Positions 1 to 10,619 of a stretch of DNA of 64,000 nt are shown here, one piece after another. Both the position numbers and the translations under genes were made by a program. The notes beneath the pieces are model-generated. The model searched no databases and was not told where the DNA came from. It saw only the letters and a list, made by a program, of their open reading frames with translations. This DNA is from Coenobita brevimanus. Its lineage: Eukaryota > Arthropoda > Malacostraca > Decapoda > Coenobitidae. The stretch's first letter is position 1. Every line of letters begins with the position of its first letter. The DNA lies in assembly GCA_032717465.1 (NCBI GenBank), contig CM064666.1, positions 6,741,028-6,805,027 of the forward strand, given 5' to 3'.

Positions 1-1
1 C

Positions 2-202
2 AGACACATACCTCATACTATTAACACCAGAAGAACTAATGACCTCAGACTCCCACTGTACAGAACATCACACGCGCAACAAAGTGTCACCTATAGGGGA
101 GCAAAGGTGTGGAACCAACTGCAAGAGGACGTCAGGAATATTGTGTCACTTAACTCCTTCAGTTACAAAATTAAGGCAGAATTATTCAGAAAATATAATT
201 AA
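2..202 (+). pseudogene. 3' end of a LINE reverse-transcriptase ORF (CR1/jockey type), cut by the window edge
   Basis: The second frame is open for 66 codons to a TAA. It reads as the extreme C-terminus of a CR1/jockey-type non-LTR ORF2: LRLPLYRT, then RGAKVWNQL, then SLNSF followed by a basic tail. These are the family's usual last 60-70 residues, placed directly before the stop. No RT catalytic core is in view because the rest lies left of the window. It has no Met start because it is an internal piece. Family membership is inferred from this short motif set. Confidence 0.7.
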
Positions 203-479
203 ATTACAATCTAACTTCTAAAGTATATATGGACAGTGCGTGTATTAATTGTGTAGTTGTGGGGGTGTGTTGGCGTAGGTAGAAAACAGGGATTGCATAC
301 GTACTGCATGTAACATCACACGCACAACATACAAAAAGATGTGTACAGGTATGTTGTTGAACTGGGAATATATTTATCGCAGGGTAATGTTAATGGTATG
401 GGCAATGATGGAGATATTGATAATGCTAGTGTCTTCAGAACATATTAATACCGTAATTATTATTGTTTATTATTATTAC

Positions 480-517
<38 letters not shown>

Positions 518-1020
518 ATTATTATTATTATTATCACTGCTATTACTATTGATACCACTACTGTCATTACTGTTAAAAATTGTCATTATTATTATTATTG
601 TCACTTATTATACAACTAATTTTAATTATTCTACTAATTTAAATTTCCTACTATTCTGTATCTAAGATTTCATATGCTATTATCACTTAAGGCTACTGTT
701 GTAGGCAAAGCACTGACATTATTAGTTATTATTGCTGTTAATATTTTTCTATTATTACTATTATTAATGCTATTTCTCTTATAACTTATGTACACTTTCA
801 TTATTTCTTATATTTCTATCAGCACAGATTTCCATATTTGAATTAAGTGTAACCTTTTTTCTTCCATGTCCATTCAAATCCACGAAGACAAACAAAATAT
901 GAGAATACCATCAGGTCCATAAAAGAGCATCGGCTCAATGGACCGTGGCTTGCAAATTGTGTATGTGTATACTGTATCTTATGTTAAGCCAAATAAATGT
1001 ATCAAGTATTAAGGATCAAG
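203..1020. other. AT-rich non-coding stretch with an (ATT)n array at 457-534
   Basis: No coding frame or RNA gene is recognisable. The only clear structure is an (ATT)n array of about 25 units at 457-534 with few interruptions, then looser ATT/TTA-rich sequence to about 800. Confidence 0.7.
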
Positions 1021-1237
<217 letters not shown>

Positions 1238-1700
1238 TGAGTCAGTTTGGTGGGTGGGTGGCGTTGATAAGGTTGAGTTGGTGGGTGTGGTAGTTCGGTG
1301 CATCGCCAGGGTGGGTGGACAGTGATAATGGTGGAGAGGGGGACGGGGACAGGTGTTGGGGGTGGTGTGTGGAGTGGTTTTGGGTGGGTTATAAGGGTAA
1401 TTGGGTTAGTGAGTGGATGCGTTTCTTGGGCTGGCTGGGTGGGTAGGTGGCTGGATATGTGGGTGGTGGAGGAGGGTCGGTAAGTTAGGTTTGGATAAGA
1501 TGAGTTTGATGGATAAGTCGGGTTCAAAAGGGTGAATGGGGTGGCGGAGTGAATGGGGTTGGGTAAGAAGGGTGGATGGGTTGGTGGGTCGGTGGGAGGA
1601 GTGAGTGGACAGGATGGGTGGATGGGCAGGGTGAGGTGAGTGGGGAGTGTTCAGGGAGAGGTGGGAGGGTTGTGTGGATGGATGAGATGGATGGCATTGT
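1238..1700. other. Strand-asymmetric G/T-rich low-complexity stretch
   Basis: The + strand is dominated by GGGT/GTGG words with very little C, so both strands stay open without coding content. It passes directly into the minisatellite at 1701. No gene is seen. Confidence 0.6.
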
Positions 1701-1800
1701 TGGGTGACCAGGGTGGGTGGAATTGCTGGGTGACCAGGGTGGGTGGAATTGCTGGGTGACCAGGGTGGGTGGAATTGCTGGGTGACCAGGGTGGGTGGAA
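1701..1800. repeat. 26-bp minisatellite, about 3.8 copies
   Basis: Unit TGGGTGACCAGGGTGGGTGG plus AATTGC repeats at 1701, 1727 and 1753, with a 22-bp partial copy at 1779. The copies are identical by eye. Perfection suggests recent expansion. There is no spacer/repeat alternation. Confidence 0.95.
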
Positions 1801-2171
1801 TCTCCACAGGCTCTCTCCTTCTCCTGCCTTGTGACCTCCCTCTCCCTTCCGTCCCGTTGCCTCCCTCCCCCTCCCCCTCTCCGCTCCTCCCTTCTCCCTT
1901 ACACTGATAGACGAGCTCTTCGCCCTATCAGGCTTATTTTTCCAAACATGTCCCATAGAGGGTGCAGTGCTCGTCCACCAGAGTAAGGGAGAACAGAGGA
2001 GACGGAGAGGGGGAGGGGAGGGGAGGCAACGAGACGGGAGGGAGGGAGAGGCAACAAGACAGGGGAGGGAGAGAGCTTGTGACGATGGTAGATGCCACAT
2101 ATCGGGTGTTGTATTATTATCATTATTATTATTATTATTATTATAAATATTATTATTATTATTATTATTAT
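1801..2171. repeat. Pyrimidine/purine inverted repeat plus (ATT)n
   Basis: Sequence at 1801-1910 (CCACAGGCTCTC, then CCGTCCCGTTGCC and CTCC runs) reappears reverse-complemented at about 1985-2095. The pair is a foldback of roughly 290 bp. It ends in an interrupted (ATT)n array at 2110-2171. A third copy in + orientation lies at 3870-4015, so this is a dispersed repeat. No coding content. Confidence 0.7.
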
Positions 2172-2640
2172 AGTGGTAGATGGGGGCGCTCACCATCCAC
2201 TCATTCGATGCAGTGCTGCTCTTAGGTGCCTGCTTTTTCCTGTATTCCTTCCTTCTTTCCTTCCTTCCGCTTCTGTCTTTCTTTCCTCCATTCTTTTCTC
2301 TTCCTTCTGTCTACGGTGACTCTGCACATAGTGGCAATCTAAATGGTTTCCTGTACACCAGGAAACCATTAAATACGCTGGGTCGTAACCATATAACTAA
2401 ATTACGGTGCCTGGTGGTTTAGTGGGTAATTAGTGTGATCCAATCTGATTGAGCCGGTGCAGGTTTATATCAAAGGGATGGTTTTCGTTCATTGCTCACG
2501 TAATGCCACTCAGGGATGAGTGAGGCTGATCATTCTCCTCTTAAATGTCAGGACCAACTTGCCTAGCCCCGGGCTTCTACGCTCCTCATGGGACAACACT
2601 GGAATAGATGATGATGATGATGATGATGAGGATGATTAAG
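2172..2640 (+). mobile_element. SINE-like element with shared core, subfamily 1 (copy i)
   Basis: This segment matches 57550-58018 over nearly its whole length: GGGGCGCTCACCATCC start, pyrimidine-rich middle, core around GGGTCGTAACCATATAAC, 3' part ending ACGCTCCTCATGGG and a (GAT)n tail. The core contains a perfect 11-bp hairpin (ATGGTTTCCTG 2343-2353, loop TACAC, complementary arm 2359-2369). Downstream of the core, TGGTTTAGTGG and GGTTTATATC resemble pol III A and B boxes, which suggests a composite tRNA-related SINE. It is a copy of a dispersed family with no coding capacity. Confidence 0.7.
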
Positions 2641-2926
2641 TATAGGAAAAAAGGACGTAGTCCAGCTTTAGTCCTTAGAAAGCGTGTGACATTTTGTACT
2701 TTTTCTAATTCTAGACGATATTTCTTGTGTGACGGAAGCACTAGTGATGTCCAAAGGTTAAAGGTTTGATAAAGTGTAGCAACCCATAAACAACGGTTTG
2801 AATGTGATCCAGACGATCAAAGAGGCCACAAGAAAATCCCCGTCGTCTAAGGGTTAAGGAATTAAGAAATTACTTTCATCGTGTCAGGTAATGTGAAGGT
2901 AGACTGTTAAGTAAAAGGTCGTAAGC

Positions 2927-2993
<67 letters not shown>

Positions 2994-3453
2994 GACAGAG
3001 ACAGAGACAGAGAGAGAACAAGGAGTTAGCAAGTGAAACACGTAAAGGGCAATGCCTAGTTTGGTGGTAAATATTTGGGAATCATATATTACATGCTTCA
3101 GAAATGGGAGGTTGAAATGTGGCAGAATAATTTTATTGTTGATAATTATGTATTATTGCCACTCCAGTTGAAGGGGATTCGTTGATCACTTCACAGCATG
3201 ACAACGCCATTGGTCAAATAGAGATGGTATATTCAGTATATGTGTAACATCAGTAATGTAAAAATGCAGCAATGACCCTACCTTTTCGTCATCATAATCA
3301 TAAAGATTATTATGTTTAACACCTTCTAAAGTTGTTATTATAACAGTGTATTTATCAGTTTTCATTTCTGAAGTATATAAGTATATGATCCCCAAATATT
3401 TACCCCCAGTCTAGACATTGCCCTTTACGTATTTCACTTGCTAACTGCGTGTT

Positions 3454-3508
<55 letters not shown>

Positions 3509-3818
3509 GCCTCTTAATTTACTTCCTTTGACCTCGCAGTCTACCTTCACATTACCTGACACGATTAAATTAATTTCTTAATTCCTTAACCCTTAGACAA
3601 CGGGGATTTTCTTGTGGCCTCTTTGATCGTCTGGATCACATTCAAACCCTTGTTTAAGGGTTGCTACACTTTATCAAACCTTTAGCCTTTGGACATTACT
3701 AGTGCTTCCGTCACATATGAAAAATCGTCTAGAATTAGTCAAAAAACAAAAACAAAAACAAGAGATGACAGACGTTTTCTAAGGGCTAATGCTGGATTAC
3801 GTTTTTTTCTTATATCTC
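2639..3818. repeat. Large inverted repeat (arms about 470 bp, loop about 245 bp)
   Basis: The left arm 2639-3108 is the reverse complement of 3353-3818 with moderate divergence. Shared landmarks are GACGGAAGCACTAGT, the stretch with AAAATCCCCG, ACACG next to the GTAAAGGGCAATG block, and CTTCAGAAATG at the inner ends. Each arm carries an (AG/TC)n array at matching positions (2933-2965 and 3460-3505). The loop has no recognisable gene. It could be a foldback transposon or two head-to-head copies of one repeat. No terminal target duplication is clear. Confidence 0.8.
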
Positions 3819-3869
3819 ATAAATAATAATAATTAAAAAAAATAATAATAATAAAACACCCGATATATG

Positions 3870-4015
3870 ACATCTACCATCGCCACAGGCTCCCTCAAAC
3901 CCCTGTTTTGTTGCCTTTCTCCTTTCCGTCTCGTTGCCTGTCTCCCCCTCCCCCTCTCCGTCTCCTCCCTTCTCCCATACTCTGGTGGACAAGCACTGTG
4001 CCCTCTGTGAGCTAT
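3870..4015 (+). repeat. Dispersed repeat copy, same family as 1801-2095
   Basis: CCACAGGCTCCCTC, CCGTCTCGTTGCC and CTCTGGTGGAC(A/G)AGCACTG match the repeats at 1801 and (reversed) 1975-2100. It abuts an A/T-rich AAT array at 3822-3857. Confidence 0.7.
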
Positions 4016-4069
4016 GCTTGGAAACTCATGCCTGGCAGGGACTGTCGGCGAACTTTTGCTCGTGGATGT

Positions 4070-6712
4070 ACAGTCTTCAGCAAAAATCGAGCGACCGGCT
4101 TAACGAGCAGGTCGGTATATGTGGCACCGCCGCACCCCCAGTTTCAGCCCCTTCCCCCTCCCCTCCCTCGTTCCCTTTCATTCGTCTACCCTCAACCACT
4201 CTTCCATCATCCATTTGTTTTGGGAAATAATGTTTTTTTTTTTTTTTTATAACGAATAAAAACACTACACAATATTTTACTCCATAGTATAGGTATTAAT
4301 ACACCATCTGATCTGAATGCAGGGTAATATAAAATGGTAATATATTCGTATGACAGTGAGGTGTGTAATGATACAATTTATCAAATTAACGGTGGTATCC
4401 AGCCAATGTGTAACATTAAACAGTCGGAAGCCATATGTTTGTAGTGGTCATTGGTGTGCTCCTTCCCTTACTCTATGTAATCACCGTTACTTTACAAACT
4501 CTAGTATAGGTCATTACCATTAGTTACTACTAATACCCCATTTGTGATAATGGCAAAGTGTTGCTGATAAATAAAACACAGGATCAATATTATCTTGGTT
4601 ATTGATGTCTTAATACATGATATCGGATAACGTTGGGGAACAGAGACTGAGTGACAGCTGTATGGTGGTTAAACAAACTAAGCTGGTCAAGCCAAGGCCA
4701 TGACATGGTTGCTGGCATTACCAAAAGTCAGTCAATATTTAGACGCCATTCATTGCTGCTGACATTATTATAAGTATCAAGGTCAATTTCATACACAGGA
4801 CAGCCAACAGTCGAGTGAGCTGCGTGGTGTGCTTACCCCGCACACACCATACAACCAGGGCAGGATTATCAGGTATAGGCAAATTGGGCAACTGCCTACC
4901 AGGCCACGGCCTGTCACAGGCCATCCAGACATCCAGAGCGGAATAAATATACGCTCTGGGAGTCCAAATTAGGGCCATCACCCATCAGGCCATCAAAAAA
5001 GGCCATTATAGGTCATGCCACATTTCACTGGAAATAACGGAAAAAAGTGATCTACATGTTGCAGGCCAACAGTCTGCATTGCCTACCAGGCCACAGCATG
5101 GTTAATTCAGCGCTGCATACAACCAACCCCCTCCACTCCTTGCCTCAGCCACTTATCGCCACTCACTCCAGCAAGAGAGCCGCCACCTCCTGATAACAAT
5201 ATCAGGAATATAACCTTGCCTTATATAGTTATAACTGCGATAGTGTGTAATTTGCGATTCATACGTTTATAACACGACGTATTTCGAAAAGGTAACCAAA
5301 AACTAAATTGGCCGAATGGGTGATCTGCATAGTAACCAAACAAACTTGTCTCGATTGCAGCTTATGCAAATCAACATTATCATGCCATACAACAGATAAT
5401 TCAATTTATTCGTTTTCAGCAAGAACGTTTTCAAAAAAGTTTTGACAAGTTACAGTTCACACTAGTCAGTGTTATTGATAGCAATGTAACAGACGTATCG
5501 GTCAGGTTAACCTTATGATTATTTGCTCTTCAACTTGTGTCCCATGTCTGTTACAACTTTCCTCTATCTCTGTGTGGCCATGGTTTTTCCCATTAACTAT
5601 CGTCAGCTGGAACGTCAGCTGCCTCAGAGAGGGAAGGATGTTAAAATGGACAAACGGTTTTGGTTACGCTAATATTTAATAAGGAAGACTAACTGACTAC
5701 TGTTATATTTAAGAACACATTTTAAAACGATATGAAACAATGGGGTCTGACACTGGATTTATAGGATAATGGAATGTTGTGGGTAACTGGGGGAGTGATA
5801 AAGTAACCCTGTCAACACCGAGTAGGACCACCCACCACCTTTGTTAACGCCCTGTTCTAGTTGCCCTACAATAACGTGAGGTATAGTGACAATAGTGAAT
5901 GTTTTACTAGAGATCTGGTGTTCTAGCGTGACTTAACCTGTAGAGTTAAAGGCTACGTTCAAACTAATGTATTATAATGTGCTACTGCACTGCATATCTG
6001 ACTGAATATCATTTAGAAAATAAGGTGTTACTGTGTAGTGATAATTAAATGCTTATTTGCCATATCGTTAAACTCTAAACATCACCATTATATGGCGCAG
6101 TGGGCAATATTGTAATGCACACTTCATGGTGATAATAAAGACGTGTTTATGAGCATTGGTGGAAAACACACTCACACACACACACACACACACACACCAG
6201 CCACCCCGAGACGAGTCGTCGACCCTGGGCCCATCTCCCTCTCCCCATGCCCCCACCACAACGTGTGACGGCCAGCTACCCCCCCCCCCTACACACACCA
6301 CCGACCACTACAAACATTTGCTTATAGCTTCCGACTGTTTAATGTTACACACTGACTAGATACAACCGTCAAAATGATAAACTGTATCAAGACAGACCTC
6401 ACTGTCATGCGAATATATTAGTATTTTATATTACCCTGCGTTCAGATCGTGGTGTATAAATAAGTATACTATGGAGTAAATACTGTGTAATGTGTTTTTA
6501 TTCGTTATCATATCAAAACCAATATTTCCCAAGACAAATGGATGATGGAAGAGTGGTTGAGACAATGCGAGTAGGCCCTTCGATGTGGGGGGGGTGGAGG
6601 GTAGAGGAATGAATGGGAACGAGGGAGGGGGGGGTGAAACTGGGGGTGCGGTGGTACCACATACAGTATACCAACCTGCTCGTCGAGCCGGTTGCTCGAC
6701 TTTTGCCAGAGA
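4070..6712. repeat. Widely spaced inverted repeat; arms 4070-4462 and 6290-6712
   Basis: The right arm is the reverse complement of the left. Matches run from TACAGTCT...CGAGCGACCGG (left outer) through the GTTTCAG / CTGGGGGTGCGG block and TTTTATTCGTTA to GTTTGTAGTGGTC near the inner ends. The outer edge of the right arm continues into the Penelope-like remnant on the minus strand, so the arms probably derive from that element's 3' part. The 1.8-kb interior holds (CA)n at 6169-6196 and a GGCCA-rich patch near 4880-5100. I see no gene in it. Confidence 0.7.
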
Positions 6713-7440
6713 CTGTACCTAAGGGTTCGTGTATAAGTGTTTTTAGATGTCTTTCTATCTTTCCGATATATGACGCCTGGCAGCTATCACACGTATATCT
6801 GTAAACAACAGTGGACTCTAGGTGTATGGTTACCTTGTCGTTTATTCTGAAGAGGGTACCTATTTTTTCTTGTACTAAAAATTACCTTAAAATGTATTTG
6901 TGGAAATGTGTAGCTGAGTAGTTTGCGTAGCTTGTATCTCAGGTGAAATCTATGTTTACCTATGTAAACGAGCTTAAAGTAAATAATGTGTCTTGGGACA
7001 GTTTAAACTTTTTGAACTAGAGGGGTTAATAACTTATTAATAGCTTTGCCAACGTAAAGGCCACAGAAAATTTTAGGGAACCCGTTATTATTAAGCATTT
7101 TTCTTATGTACTCTAATTCCTTATGAAACAGAAAGTAATCTGAACAAATATTGTAGGTTCGGTTAGACTTGTAACCAAATTACGTCTACAATTTATTGGA
7201 ATGAATGAGTTTAATTTTGTACGTAATCCCGTGAATTTAGGTCTCCAGTAGACATAGGTAGTAAGTGTGGTGCCTGTTCTGGTGATATCTATATATAAAA
7301 ATGGAAGCTTTATATCCTTTTCTGTCTCAGCTGAGAATTCTATTTTTGGATGTCTCGAACTAAGGTTATTTAAAAATCATGGGATGTGATCTGGAGATTC
7401 AAAAAGCAAAAAGGTGTCATCTACATACCTCCGACAAAAC
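6690..7440 (-). pseudogene. Penelope-like element (PLE) remnant: RT C-terminal half plus GIY-YIG-type endonuclease
   Basis: Minus-strand conceptual translation, with several frameshifts and stops, gives the PLE order. First an RT active-site box RRYVDDTFLLF (catalytic Asp pair at 7413-7427), then LPFLYIDITRTG and VYWRPKFTGL. Next come DYFLFHKELEYIRKM, FKLVYIGKH and FKVIFSTRK, and last VVYRYTCDSCQASYIGK near 6760-6800. That last motif has the Cys pair and YIG of a PLE GIY-YIG nuclease. PLE enzymes prime from cleaved DNA with RT followed by GIY-YIG, as here. The N-terminal RT fingers are absent and the frame breaks in at least three places, so it is dead. Its downstream (left) end feeds into the inverted-repeat arm at 6290-6712. 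Confidence 0.8.
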
Positions 7441-7483
7441 AACTATGGGAACAGAAACATATTTTTTTGTTTTAATGCAAAGA

Positions 7484-7560
7484 TGAAGGAACCAAAGGCC
7501 AGGAGCCCACAAATCGTTCCTCCCAAGAAAAAAAAAAAAAAAAAGAGAGAGAGAAAGAGA
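7484..7560 (-). repeat. Dispersed repeat tail (same as 51640-51735) with A-tract
   Basis: Reverse complement reads GTTTGTGGGCTCCTGGCC-like text, here with CGATTTGTGGGCTCC, matching the segment before the poly(A) at 51720. It sits beside A(17) and (GA)n at 7528-7566. It is probably part of the 3' region of the LINE beginning at 7573, because the same pair of sequences recurs around 50.9-51.7 kb. Confidence 0.55.
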
Positions 7561-7572
7561 GAGAGAGCCAAA

Positions 7573-8145
7573 TCAAGATCCGTTCATTTCGAGATGCCTG
7601 GACACACTGCGTTTGAAAGACTGGAGATCATAGGATGTAGGAAATACAGACAGAGGGAGACAATTCCAGAGTTGACCTGTAGCATAAATGAAGGACTGAG
7701 AGTAATGGTTAACTCTTGCATTAGATAGTTGGACAGAAAAAGGATGAGAGTTTGTTGCTAGACAGGTGCTACACACCTGTCGTAGAGGTGAAGGGATGCA
7801 AGCAGAAAGCTCAGAGGACAAGTGACCATTGAAGTAACGATAGAGAAGAGATAAATGATGCAACAATGCAGTGAAGAGGCAGAGGTTGAAGGGAGCCAGT
7901 AAGAGGAGGAGAGTTAATGAGATTCTAAGCTTTTGACTCCACACTATTGAGAAGAGCTGTATGTGGGAAGCCTCCCCAGACATGAGAGTTATACTTTATA
8001 CAGGGGAAAATAAAACCCGTGTATAAAGTCAACAACTGTGGAGGAGTAAAGAAGGTAAGGAGTTGGCTTAGCACACCTAATTTCTTGGAAGCAGATTTTT
8101 ACGACAGATGTAATATGATCTTTCCAAGGTAAGCAATAGCCTGCA
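7573..8145 (-). pseudogene. LINE reverse-transcriptase C-terminal fragment (jockey/R1-like)
   Basis: Read on the minus strand through one or two frameshifts and an internal stop, this gives the classic terminal part of an arthropod non-LTR ORF2: PWKDHIT, ASKKLGVL, QLLTLYTGFI, SHVWGG, LLYRYFNGH, then GQLWNCLPLSVFP and YDLQSFKRSVSRHL before the stop at 7573. The last 136 codons are uninterrupted. The catalytic RT core is missing, so it is 5'-truncated and inactive. A second copy of the last 20 codons lies on the + strand at 50871-50932. Confidence 0.8.
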
Positions 8146-8159
8146 AAAGCACATGCTCA

Positions 8160-8620
8160 AGGGGAGCTATATCTATTAAACCCTGTAACATAAGGGATTG
8201 TGAAGCACCAGTATCCAGACCTTGCGATGCCCATCAGCTGAAACATATCCGTTATGAATTAAATGATCAAACGTGGCATCTGGGATGGAAGTCACATTGT
8301 TCAATGCTTGACGGGGGCTATCCTGAAGGGATCTCATTATCATGGTTAACTACTGGCCGCACCACCTCAAACTTGTTGTCATCATACAGGGGCTCCACAG
8401 GAGTCTTAACAAGTACAACCTGCTCCTCAGAGGCCTCACTACAAACAGGTAACTGCTGGGCGAGTAACTTGCAACCGCTAATGCCAGTGAGTGCACACTC
8501 CCCATGGGTGTCCCGAAAACCCCGAGAATTCACAAATGGAACAGGCTTTAGCTTGAGCCCTCGCCCAATCTTTTTCCAGCAAAACTCCACAGTACAGTAT
8601 GGCCCTTCATTTTTGAACAG
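8160..8620 (-). pseudogene. Ty3/Gypsy gag zinc-knuckle to protease fragment
   Basis: The minus-strand frame of 90 codons (8318-8590) starts after EFCWKKIGR, which resembles the second half of a retroelement CCHC knuckle, followed by KPVPFVNS. Past a stop and frameshift near 8200 comes LDTGASQSLMLQGL, an aspartic-protease active-site loop. That order (gag knuckle, then DTG protease) is Gypsy-like and close in style to the Gmr1-type protease at 40.5 kb. It directly abuts the LTR starting at 8621, so the LTR element either inserted here or recombined with this copy. Confidence 0.6.
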
Positions 8621-9389
8621 TGTTACGTCCCTGTTCTACATTGCCACAGGCTCCAACAGCAGTAGTTCAGTATAGAAAGGACGTTGACAAGTGAGTTGTT
8701 CTTCTTCTTATGGCCAGCCTTTAGGTGTACAGTACATAAGATCAGCTCAGGCATTGTAAATAAACATTGGCTTCTAAAGTTCACTGTCTTTATTTTCCAA
8801 CTAATTACACCTTTCCAACTTCACTTCCCTGTTCTCAGAACTGGAGTTATACAAACTTTACTAACTGCAATAACACTTCACTGGTTGCCAACAACACTTC
8901 ACTATTTTTTACAATTTCTGATGCTATACCAACTTCAGTAACACTTCACTGTTTTCACAAGTACCGAAAATATACAAACTTCACTGACACTGGCACTGCA
9001 CTACACTTAAACTGAACCGAAAACCAACTGAACTTGTTCTATTCTCTTATCCATCCTTATATAAGCTTGCATTGTTCGAGAAACTTCTCCATTCTACGAG
9101 AACAACAGTTGCCAACTCTGAGATATCAGAACATGTCAGAGTTTTCTTAAACAACACCCTAAGTCATTTACCATACGAACCTAAATTGCATAATTAAACA
9201 AGCAATCACATAAATGAAACATTATAAAGAAAAAGAGCAGAAAAATAATGCATAAATTACGAAATAACTACGCTCACAAACAGCAGGCAAAGTGGCAACT
9301 CTGACTGGTACCGGACCCAGCTACTGTAAATATCGGGAAACATCGAGAAGCCTCTCAAACACCCAACTGGCAAATCTCGCTGCATAACA
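8621..9389 (-). repeat. 3' LTR of the Gypsy element
   Basis: On the minus strand it begins TGTTATGCAGCGAGATTTGC and ends GGGACGTAACA, so it carries TGTTA/TAACA inverted termini. It matches 10620-11397, for example at CCACAGGCTCCAACAGCAG and TTCACTGTCTTTATTTTCC. A G/A-rich tract, GGGAGGGGCTAG, lies immediately inside it and is the likely polypurine tract. Confidence 0.85.
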
Positions 9390-9512
9390 CTAGCCCCTCC
9401 CTAGTCCTTTGTCGTCCCGACAAAACTGCACAATATATACAAACATAAACCTTAATCCCAATGGAACATCTAACTATACACAAAATAATCCTTCAATTTA
9501 TCAGGTCTTCAT

Positions 9513-10080
9513 CTATTCCACTTCTGATGGCGTCCTTTGCTCCTCCACACAATCCACTCCTCCAGGAAGGTCTTGATCCTCATCCCGATTCTCTTCTTCC
9601 CTCAGGAAACTGTCACCATCCTCTTGCCCTTCAGCTCCATGGACCTCCTCGACATCCTCGGCTGTGGGAGAGCACGATTCCTTGGAGATGTCCTAGCTGT
9701 ACTGTGCTGGCCCATGGTACTGCCACTGATGGTTCATGTGTACCACCTTTGGGCGACACTTCCTGCCTCCCTGAATTGGATATGTTATGTCTGATAAGCT
9801 GTCCAACACAGTGCAAGGCCCGTCCCATGGGCTCTGCAGCTTCGGTGACTGTCCCTTCTTTTCCTGAGGATTGTATAACCAAACTTGGCATCATACTTCC
9901 ACTTCATCACCTCTCCTGAATACTTGAGGGCTCCACACACTTGATGATGTACCTCAGGCAGCCTTTCCTGAAGGTTTTCACATAGCCAGTGGTGTCTGTA
10001 GGCAGCTCTTCACCAGGTGTTCTTCCTATTATAAGCTCGACAGGTAAGTGTAACTCATGGCCCAACATCATTTTGCAGAG
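9513..10080 (-). pseudogene. Gypsy integrase C-terminal (GPY/F-like) region
   Basis: On the minus strand, after one frameshift, the text runs MMLGHELHLPVEL, GALKYSGEVMKWKYDAK, VWLYNPQ, then SPKLQSPWDGPCTVLDSLSD and RPKVVHMNHQWQYHG, ending in an acidic tail at the TAG in 9513-9515. This is the typical Gypsy integrase tail that binds DNA and chromatin. The catalytic DDE core is absent because of the internal deletion ending near 10080-10112. Confidence 0.8.
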
Positions 10081-10094
10081 GTGTAGCTGGTATT

Positions 10095-10618
10095 TTGTAT
10101 GGGTGTAGCTGGCAGATTCATGGAAAGCAGACCGATATGCCTACATGCTCTTTACACTCCATCACATTATTGTTTACCTCATACTTCTGCTCTAGCTTGG
10201 CATCTGCTTCCTCATTCATTTCCCCCATGAATGCATCTAGGTGGCCTTGCACCCTCAGTTGTACTTCCCTCTGTTGCTCCTGTAATGCCTCTCGAAGTTG
10301 TTCATATCGTTCTTTTTGTGTTCTTCACATTGTGCCTCTAGTCCTTCATTCTGTGCTTGCAACTGCTTCTTGATTTCCTTCCTGAGCTCTTTCTGCTCTT
10401 CACTTTGGGCCTGTAAGTGTGCTTGGAGTTCTTTCTGTCCTTCCTACTGTGCCTGTAGTTGTGCTTGTAATTGTACACTTTGTGCTTGCAATAGCTTCAT
10501 AATTGCAGCCAGCAATGCCCCCCCTTGCCTTGCCTGGCCTTGTGTCTGAACACCTTCTGCCTCCATGTCAAAGGTTAGTCTTACTGCAGCACTGAAATTA
10601 TCCACACTCCTGACACCA
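10095..10618 (-). pseudogene. Gypsy gag fragment, glutamine-rich coiled coil
   Basis: Starting next to the primer site, the minus strand encodes FDMEAEGVQTQGQARQGG followed by a long run of LQAQ/EEQKEL heptad-like units, then QLREALQEQQREVQLR. A stop interrupts the run and a frameshift follows. The Q/E/L pattern predicts a coiled coil as in many Gypsy Gags of aquatic invertebrates. No nucleocapsid knuckle remains. Confidence 0.65.
10604..10618 (-). other. Primer-binding site complementary to tRNA-Leu
   Basis: One base inside the 5' LTR, the + strand reads ACACTCCTGACACCA. This equals the 3' end of metazoan tRNA-Leu (CCCACTCCTGACA plus CCA) with one mismatch. It fixes element orientation and the LTR boundary. 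Confidence 0.75.
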
Positions 10619-10619
10619 G

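Noticed and set aside
1701..1800. Minisatellite considered as a CRISPR-like array
   Set aside because: Units are contiguous with no variable spacers, and the surroundings are eukaryotic transposons with no cas-like genes.
9461..9919. A 152-codon plus-strand frame
   Set aside because: It is the antisense shadow of the Gypsy integrase C-terminus on the minus strand.
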